Source: Mesorhizobium sp. M1B.F.Ca.ET.045.04.1.1
Lineage (GTDB): Bacteria; Pseudomonadota; Alphaproteobacteria; Rhizobiales; Rhizobiaceae
Assembly: GCF_003952465.1 (NCBI RefSeq)
Contig: NZ_CP034448.1
Coordinates: 5,371,001 to 5,435,000, forward strand
Direction: 5' to 3'
DNA: 64,000 nucleotides
Position numbers and translations under genes: made by a program. Shown here piece after piece: positions 59,341 through 64,000 of the stretch (its first letter is position 1; every line of letters begins with the position of its first letter). The notes beneath the pieces were generated by a model, which had not been told where the DNA came from, did not search any database, and worked only from the letters and a program-made list of their open reading frames with translations.

Positions 59341-60408
59341 TCACGGGCACGGATTGCCGACGCGCTGATGGATGGCGTCGACAGCCTTCTGCATCTCCTC
59401 CGTCCATCTGACCTCGGCCGAGGACAGCGCCGTGTCGAGCTGCATGACGGTTGTTGCGCCGACGATGTTCGCGGTCACGAACGGTCGGCTCGACACATAG
59501 GCATTGGCGAAGAGCGCCGGCTCCATGCCGAAGGAGCGCGCCAGCTCATTGTATTCGAGCAGCACCTCTGCCGCATTCGGCGTCTCGTAGCGCTGGCCGC
59601 GATTGAAGAGCTGTGAGCGCGAGCCCTGCGGCCGCGCCCCATGATCGTATTTGCCGGTCAGATAGCCCTGCGCCAGCGGCGAATAGGCAAGCAGCGAAAT
59701 CTCTTCGCGCTCGCAGACCTCGGCCAGGTTCACCTCGAAGGTGCGGTTGACCAGATTGTAGGCGTTCTGCAGCGAGGCGACGCGCGGGCCGATGCCGTTG
59801 CCGGATTCGGCTAGGAAACGCATGACGCCCCACGAGCTCTCGTTCGACAGGCCGAGATGCCGGATTTTGCCTGCCTTCACCATCTCCTCGAAGACGGCGA
59901 GCGTCTCTGCAATCGGCGTCTCGCCCGCCGGAGCGCCGGCAGCGTCGGCCCGCCGTGCAACCGCGCCGACGCGTGTCGGATTCGAGCCCCACGGAATGTC
60001 TCGGTCCGGCCAGTGGATCTGGTAGAGGTCGATATAGTCGGTGCGGAGTTTGGCCAGCGACTTCTCGACCGCATCAAAGATGTCGGCGCGTACCAGCTTC
60101 GATGGCCGATCGCCGCGGAACCACGTGTTGGCCGTGCGGCCGACCACTTTCGAGGCGATGACGACCTTGTCACGGTTTCCCTTCGCCTTCATCCAGCTGC
60201 CGATGATCCTCTCGGTCCATCCTTGCGTCTCCGCCTTTGGCGGGATCGGGTAAAGTTCGGCCGTGTCGATGAAATTCACCCCGCGCGAGAATGCCAGGTC
60301 CATCTGCGCATGACCTTCCGCCTCGGTGTTCTGCTGGCCCCAGGTCATCGAGCCCAGGCAGATTTGCGAAACAAGGAGATCGGTCCGACCGAGGCGGCGT
60401 TTTTGCAT
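59341..60408 (-). CDS. aldo/keto reductase (Tas/NADP(H)-dependent type)
   Basis: A 355-residue TIM-barrel reductase. The catalytic tetrad is visible as FIDTAELYP (Asp and Tyr), KVVIASKVV (Lys) and LYQIHWPDRD (His). Tas-like features are VSQICLGSMTWGQQNTEAEGHAQMD and AYSPLAQGYLTGKYDHG, plus an insertion around IPWGSNPTRVGAVARRADAAG. It would reduce an aldehyde or ketone using NADPH. Three direct iterons lie 60-110 bp before the ATG and may control it. The desulfurase-like gene follows 36 bp downstream. Confidence 0.9.
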   Translation of the reverse strand: MQKRRLGRTDLLVSQICLGSMTWGQQNTEAEGHAQMDLAFSRGVNFIDTAELYPIPPKAETQGWTERIIGSWMKAKGNRDKVVIASKVVGRTANTWFRGDRPSKLVRADIFDAVEKSLAKLRTDYIDLYQIHWPDRDIPWGSNPTRVGAVARRADAAGAPAGETPIAETLAVFEEMVKAGKIRHLGLSNESSWGVMRFLAESGNGIGPRVASLQNAYNLVNRTFEVNLAEVCEREEISLLAYSPLAQGYLTGKYDHGARPQGSRSQLFNRGQRYETPNAAEVLLEYNELARSFGMEPALFANAYVSSRPFVTANIVGATTVMQLDTALSSAEVRWTEEMQKAVDAIHQRVGNPCP

Positions 60409-60467
60409 GGAATGTCTCCGGCGGGAGGTTTTGCGCGGGCTGCGCGGGAGGGAAATTCAAGCATAAA

Positions 60468-60521
60468 GCAAAATGCTTGCGTTTGGCAAAATTGCACAGT
60501 CGTTTGGCAAAATCGCACAGT
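60468..60521 (-). promoter_or_regulatory. three phased direct repeats upstream of the aldo/keto reductase gene
   Basis: GCAAAATGC (60468-60476), GCAAAATTGC (60486-60495) and GCAAAATCGC (60507-60516) are direct repeats spaced 18 and 21 bp. The last two are part of a 21-bp tandem duplication, CGTTTGGCAAAATTGCACAG plus T (60480-60500) and its copy with one T-to-C change (60501-60521). Two-turn spacing places them on one face of the helix, as for a multimeric DNA-binding protein. Confidence 0.6.
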
Positions 60522-60550
60522 GCGGACATGGGCCGAAGCGCAGTCAGTTC

Positions 60551-60605
60551 GTCATCCTTGGGTCTGCGCTGCGTCGCTGCGCGCCTGCTTCGCCCTGGAT
60601 GATGA
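60551..60605. repeat. 55-bp palindromic repeat (TCATCC...GGATGA)
   Basis: The element reads TCATCCTTGGGTCTGCGCTG through GCTTCGCCCTGGATGATGA. It is a relative of the unit at 43772-43817 in this window, both containing the GCGTCGCT/GGTCTGCGC core in opposite orientation. It lies in the 310-bp gap upstream of the aldo/keto reductase. The remaining part of that gap holds only the iterons. Confidence 0.6.
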
Positions 60606-60718
60606 GGTTGGGGATGCTTCAGCCAATCCCCGGCGCTTGCGCCGATTGACGGAAACGAACGGCGAAATCTTCGCCCGCCGACAAGCCTGCAACCTCTCAA
60701 ATACCGGTGTCGAGGGAA

Positions 60719-61177
60719 CTACCGCCTAGCCCCTGCCAGCGCCCGCCGCTTGGCCTCGTCGATCAGCATATTGGCCACCTGCATGCGGATCATGGCGCGC
60801 TGGCGCAGATGCGGGGCGACGCGGTCGGGATGGTTGGAGAAGGCAAAGTTGCGGCGCATGCGGCCGAAATCGGCATTCTTGGCAGGACGATCGAGGCCGA
60901 GCTCGCCGGCAATCGATTCGGGATCGACCGGCGGCAGCTTTTCTTCCGGCCCGTGCTCTTCGTCGGCAAGCGCGAGCTTAGCCTGGTCGAGAAGTGCCGC
61001 GAACTCAGCGGCAAGGTCAGCGCCTGCCTCACGATATTCGGCGGCAACGCTCTCGCCGGCAACTTTGATACGGCCGGAGTGAAGCTCGTCCGCCACCGAA
61101 AGGTAGTCGAACGGAATGGATGGCCGGGCGCCCCCGTCCTCACCCTTCTCCGAGGCGATGATCAGGTCGTCGAGCAA
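60719..61177 (-). CDS. J-domain (DnaJ-like) protein, start codon uncertain
   Basis: A protein of about 152 residues whose C-terminus is a J-domain-like helix pair: RMRRNFAFSNHPDRVAPHLRQRAMIRMQVANMLIDEAKRRAL, with the HPD tripeptide for Hsp70 stimulation. The N-terminal part is acidic and helical (LLDDLIIASEKGEDGGARPS). The first ordinary start codon is TTG 61177, but it has no ribosome site. A perfect GGGAGG at 61216-61221 lies 5 nt before an in-frame ATC at 61210, from which the frame continues GTGNKLDFASLLDD. An ATC start, or an ATG misread in the sequence, is possible. Confidence 0.75.
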   Translation of the reverse strand: MLDDLIIASEKGEDGGARPSIPFDYLSVADELHSGRIKVAGESVAAEYREAGADLAAEFAALLDQAKLALADEEHGPEEKLPPVDPESIAGELGLDRPAKNADFGRMRRNFAFSNHPDRVAPHLRQRAMIRMQVANMLIDEAKRRALAGARR

Positions 61178-61349
61178 CGAAGCGAAATCGAGCTTGTTCC
61201 CGGTGCCGATCTCAGCCTCCCTCTTGTCGTCACGGCATTCATTCTGCCGTCGACCATAGATCGCTCTCGTTAAAAATGAATGCCGGCGACGTTAACAATT
61301 GCGGCCTTTTCAGCTCCGAAACCCGTTGCCCGACTCGCCGAAATAAAAG

Positions 61350-61377
61350 GCCGGGCTGCATTTTCGTGCAGCCCGGC
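61350..61377 (-). terminator. strong intrinsic terminator on the minus strand without an assigned gene
   Basis: GCCGGGCTGCA (61350-61360) and TGCAGCCCGGC (61367-61377) form a perfect 11-bp stem. Read leftward it is followed by CTTTTATTT. No minus-strand gene ends here, since the next gene to the right is on the + strand. It may end a small RNA starting between about 61400 and 61560. The rest of 61211-61579 shows no other feature. Confidence 0.6.
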
Positions 61378-61579
61378 AAGATCGCCAGGAGTGGCGAGGA
61401 AAAAGCCGGCCATGCGCCAGCATCGAGGCGTACGGAAGAGCGTCAGCGAAAGTTTCAGAAAGAATCGATTGAGACGAAAAAAATTCGCCAGGCATGGCTG
61501 CCATGCAATTGCTGCACTGCACAATTTTAACAAATCACTATATGCTCGGCGTGTGGAGGACAAATTAGGGGCCTGGGAT

Positions 61580-61744
61580 ATGGGGTTCTTCACCGAAATG
61601 TTCGCGCGGCCGCGCCCGCAGGAACAGCAACGTTACCGCTCGGCGCTTGCGCTTCTCAACGCGATGAGCAATGCCGACCGCGCCGATATCGGCATCAAGC
61701 CGGCCGATTTCCCGCGTATCGCCCGCGAAATGTCGATACGCTGA
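61580..61744 (+). CDS. DUF1127-like small protein (54 aa)
   Basis: MGFFTEMFARPRPQEQQRYR leads to a C-terminal SALALLNAMSNADRADIGIKPADFPRIAREMSIR that matches the DUF1127 pattern (LxxMsdaxraDiGixradi). Rhizobial DUF1127 proteins are short basic proteins linked to phosphate uptake, RNA turnover or stress in a few studied cases. The ATG at 61580 is preceded by AGGGGCC at 7-10 nt. A long in-frame extension upstream is open but has no coding character. A bidirectional terminator follows. Confidence 0.78.
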   Translation: MGFFTEMFARPRPQEQQRYRSALALLNAMSNADRADIGIKPADFPRIAREMSIR

Positions 61745-61759
61745 CGATGAGACGATGAA

Positions 61760-61789
61760 AAGAGGTTTCCCGGCACCGGGAAACCTCTT
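61760..61789. terminator. bidirectional terminator between convergent genes
   Basis: AAGAGGTTTCCCGG and CCGGGAAACCTCTT form a 12-14 bp perfect stem with a tight loop. On the minus strand it is followed by TTTTC. It separates the DUF1127-like gene from the DUF1993 gene. Confidence 0.85.
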
Positions 61790-61794
61790 GGTCT

Positions 61795-62298
61795 TCAGCG
61801 TCCCAGGAACGTCGCCTTGCCCAGCGGCACGCCATTGTGCCGCAGGATGTCGTAGGCCGTGGTGATGTGGAAGTAGAAGTTCGGCATGGCGGCGTGCAGC
61901 AGATATTGCAGCCCGCTCATCGACACCTCGCGCCCCGCAAGCCTGAGCTCGATCGTCCGCTCCTCCGAGCCCTCCAGATCGGCCGCTGAGAAGCTCGCCA
62001 GATGATCGAGCGTCTTGGCGATTCGGGCGTGCAGCTCTTCGAAGCTTGACTCGTTGTCCTCGTATTTCGGCACTTCACGGCCGGCAAGCCGCGACGGCGC
62101 GCCCTTGGCATGGTCGGTGGCGATCTGCACCTGCCGGGTCAAGGCAAACATGTCGGGCGCGAGCCTGGCGGACAGGAACACCTGCGGGTCGATCTTGCGA
62201 TCGGCAGCGTTCTGTTCGGCCAGCGCCAGCACGCTGTCCAGCGCCTTCAGCCGGGCCGAAAAGACGGCCACGGAAATGTCGTACATGGATATGGTCAC
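61795..62298 (-). CDS. DUF1993 family protein
   Basis: A 167-residue soluble four-helix protein starting MTISMYDISVAVFSARLKALDSVL. The DUF1993 features are RLAPDMFALTRQVQIATDHAKGAPSRLAGREVPKYEDNE, the LxGREVSMSGLQYLLHAAMPNFYFHITTAYDILRHNG block and the ending GKATFLGR. The family has a DinB-like fold and no proven activity; the histidines in ATDHAKG and NFYFHIT could bind a metal. A strong terminator lies 6 bp beyond its stop. Function is unknown. Confidence 0.92.
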   Translation of the reverse strand: MTISMYDISVAVFSARLKALDSVLALAEQNAADRKIDPQVFLSARLAPDMFALTRQVQIATDHAKGAPSRLAGREVPKYEDNESSFEELHARIAKTLDHLASFSAADLEGSEERTIELRLAGREVSMSGLQYLLHAAMPNFYFHITTAYDILRHNGVPLGKATFLGR

Positions 62299-62443
62299 GC
62301 GAGTAATCTCCCTAGGCGGCCTCAGCGCCGCGGATGATCAGCTAGTGCCTCCCGACCCGATTCTTCAAGCAGCTCTGCCCCGGCGTCACCGCGCCGCCGC
62401 AATCGCCGTGGTAGTATTTTCGTTATCGAGCGGAGATTCCCTG

Positions 62444-63487
62444 ATGAGACGCATCTTTCTCGCAGCGACTGCCTTGTTCTCCCTTGCCGGCATCGGCCAG
62501 TCGGCGCTCGCCGCCGAAGCGCCCTATATTGACGACAGATCCAGCGCCGAGGCGGTCGTCCGCTCGCTCTACAGCGCCATCAGCCGGCATGAATTCGCCC
62601 GCGCCTGGGGTTATTTCGGCGATACAAAGCCGGCTAAAGATTTCAACGCTTTCGTCAAGGGCTACGACAACACCGATACGGTCGAGGTCAAGACCGGCGC
62701 CGTTTCGAACGAGGGTGCCGCCGGCAGCATCTACTACAGCGTTCCCGTCGCCATCCAGGCGACCGACAAGAAGGGCGAAGCAAAAGTCTTTGCCGGCTGC
62801 TACACGCTGCGCCAGGTCAACGCGCAGATCCAGGAGCCGCCGTTCCAGCCCATCTTCATCGACAAGGGCGCGTTGAAACCGTCGAGCTCGGACTTCGAGG
62901 ACGCTGTACCGGCAAACTGCGGCGACGGCCCGCCACCGCCGAAGAAGGATGGAGCGCTGGAACAGGCCAAGAAAGCCTTCCTCGCCACTTACGGCGAACA
63001 GTGTGACAAGGAGAATCCGGAGGGCAAACCGGTCGGCGAGCCCGACACCCGCTCCATCCACTATAAGGACGCTGCAGCCGACGAGCCGGAGCGAGAGACA
63101 CGGCTCTTCCGCTTCTTCTGCTCGATGGCCGCCTACAATGAAAGCGCGGTCTATTACATCCATGATGACGTCAACGGTGTAAGGCAGTTGCAATTCGCCT
63201 CACCCGAGCTCGACATCCGCTACGAGAACAACAACAGCGAGGGCAAGGTCGAGGGAATCCACATCATCGGCTTCCAGACCGACGATCAACTGGTGAATTC
63301 CGACTATGACGACAAGACCAAGACGATCACCTCGATGAACAAATGGCGTGGCGTCGGCGACGCTTCATCGGCCGGCACCTATCTGTTCCGCAACGGCAAT
63401 TTCTCGCTGGTGCAATACGACGTCGACGCGTCCTATGACGGCGAGATCAACCCCGAAACGGTCCTGGACTACAACACGCCGCCCTGA
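62444..63487 (+). CDS. secreted DUF1176 domain protein
   Basis: A 347-residue exported protein. The signal peptide MRRIFLAATALFSLAGIGQSALA is followed by an NTF2-like region (SSAEAVVRSLYSAISRHEFARAWGYF) and then the DUF1176 part, with C-terminal RLFRFFCSMAAYNESAVYYIHDD and TITSMNKWRGVGDASSAGTYLF. The domain is found in periplasmic proteins of unknown function in proteobacteria. ATG 62444 has GGAG upstream. A much longer in-frame start (62015) is discarded because it lies antisense to the DUF1993 gene. It converges on the truncated hydrolase. Confidence 0.85.
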   Translation: MRRIFLAATALFSLAGIGQSALAAEAPYIDDRSSAEAVVRSLYSAISRHEFARAWGYFGDTKPAKDFNAFVKGYDNTDTVEVKTGAVSNEGAAGSIYYSVPVAIQATDKKGEAKVFAGCYTLRQVNAQIQEPPFQPIFIDKGALKPSSSDFEDAVPANCGDGPPPPKKDGALEQAKKAFLATYGEQCDKENPEGKPVGEPDTRSIHYKDAAADEPERETRLFRFFCSMAAYNESAVYYIHDDVNGVRQLQFASPELDIRYENNNSEGKVEGIHIIGFQTDDQLVNSDYDDKTKTITSMNKWRGVGDASSAGTYLFRNGNFSLVQYDVDASYDGEINPETVLDYNTPP

Positions 63488-64000
63488 TCAAGGCGCCTTG
63501 CTCAGCATCCAGTTCAGCGTGCCGCGCCAATCGACCATGCGGATCGGCGTCCCGTGCGTACCGGTCTCGAAGCGGACAAAGCGGGTCGGGTAGGCCTTCG
63601 ATCTGGCGATGATCGAGCGGAAGAAGGCTTCCTGCTTCTCCACAGGAAATACCGGGTCCTTGCTGCCCTGACCGAAGAAGACCGGCACATGGCGTCTGAA
63701 GGCGGGACTCGACAAAAAACTTTCATCCCACAGTGAACCGAGCAGCAGCAGCCCGTCGATACGCCGGCCGGTATCGTTTTGGGCAGCAAGCTTCCAGCAG
63801 AGTATGCCGCCCATCGAGCCGCAGGCGACGAAGATTTTGGCGCCGGGCGATTTCTCGGCATAGTGGTCGATCAGCGCCGCCACTTGCGCGGCGCCCCGGT
63901 CGCCAAAATCGGGAAAATCCGGAGAGAGGTAGAGGCCGCCATTTTCGGCCATCAGATTCTTGATGCGGTTGAAATTGCCGCCGAAGGTGAAGTCGTCGAC
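63488..64000 (-). CDS. alpha/beta hydrolase, N-terminal part beyond the window
   Basis: The frame is open from the right edge, so only the last 170 residues are present: VDDFTFGGNFNRIKNLMAEN, then SPDFPDFGDRG. The nucleophile elbow is FVACGSMGGILCW (GSMGG), the acid is in FFGQGSKDPVFPVEKQE and the catalytic histidine in ETGTHGTPIRMVDW. This fits a serine hydrolase or dienelactone-type esterase. An internal ATG at 63952 is not the real start because the open frame extends further back. The stop overlaps nothing and lies 1 bp from the DUF1176 gene. Confidence 0.82.
   Translation of the reverse strand, partial: VDDFTFGGNFNRIKNLMAENGGLYLSPDFPDFGDRGAAQVAALIDHYAEKSPGAKIFVACGSMGGILCWKLAAQNDTGRRIDGLLLLGSLWDESFLSSPAFRRHVPVFFGQGSKDPVFPVEKQEAFFRSIIARSKAYPTRFVRFETGTHGTPIRMVDWRGTLNWMLSKAP

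Noticed and set aside
61270..61593. 107-codon minus-strand open frame over the orphan terminator
   Set aside because: It reads through a strong intrinsic terminator and has no ribosome site or recognisable sequence.
1..64000. Prophage, integrative element or insertion sequence
   Set aside because: No transposase, integrase, phage structural gene or tRNA attachment site is seen; the only foreign-looking patch is about 1 kb at 42.3-43.3 kb.

Overview
The window is high-GC, gene-dense chromosomal DNA from an alphaproteobacterium of the order Hyphomicrobiales (Rhizobiales), most like Mesorhizobium or a close Phyllobacteriaceae relative. This rests on a giant polar-growth (GPR/RgsE type) coiled-coil protein, a DUF2865 protein, a long class II ribonucleotide reductase, an Mla operon with a PqiC-like lipoprotein, and several families of palindromic intergenic repeats common in rhizobia. 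There is no rRNA, tRNA, transposase, integrase, phage gene or CRISPR array. The assignment comes from gene content only.

Layout. 0-7.4 kb: end of a KefB/C antiporter, a DUF924 protein, a folP-folB-folK operon, a DUF922 protein, a DHA2 drug exporter, a ferredoxin reductase and a [2Fe-2S] ferredoxin, and an Hpt protein. 7.6-13.7 kb: one 2030-codon gene for a membrane-anchored coiled-coil protein with hierarchical internal repeats. 14-18.2 kb: the mlaE-mlaF-mlaD-lipoprotein operon for outer-membrane lipid transport, in which mlaD carries a frameshift. 18.3-30 kb: housekeeping and metabolic genes, namely an enolase-superfamily epimerase, an MFS permease, two SDR proteins, an AraC regulator, an LpxH-like phosphoesterase, a malic enzyme, MAPEG, DUF2865 and gltX. 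30-37.6 kb: one tightly overlapped operon for a peptide-type ABC importer, a cog3964 amidohydrolase and an IclR regulator, with an 18-bp palindrome just upstream of the first gene.

37.7-42.3 kb: nrdJ, whose promoter overlaps a near-perfect NrdR box and is followed by a 260-nt leader that can fold into several hairpins. A small-RNA candidate lies further upstream. 42.3-43.3 kb: an AT-rich patch with one unknown gene, bounded by hairpins. 43.4-53 kb: mostly single genes (VOC, PEBP, GH25 lipoprotein, Tim44-like, NAGPA-type, uppP, GNAT, GFA, alpha/beta hydrolase, ParB-like), separated by palindromic repeats. 53.2-60.4 kb: a possible amine/amide metabolism neighbourhood with a dimethylformamidase-like protein coupled to a class III aminotransferase, a GNAT coupled to an acetylpolyamine-amidohydrolase-like protein, and a convergent aldo/keto reductase and cysteine-desulfurase-like pair. 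60.7-64 kb: a J-domain protein, a DUF1127-like small protein, DUF1993 and DUF1176 proteins, and a truncated hydrolase.

The items most worth following up are the nrdJ control region (NrdR box plus structured leader), the 36/94/29-residue repeat hierarchy in the polar-growth protein, the IclR-ABC-amidohydrolase operon with its candidate operator, and the amine/amide cluster. Two single-base-type frameshifts (mlaD, and the shared end of dgcA and an MFS gene) look like recent indels or assembly errors.
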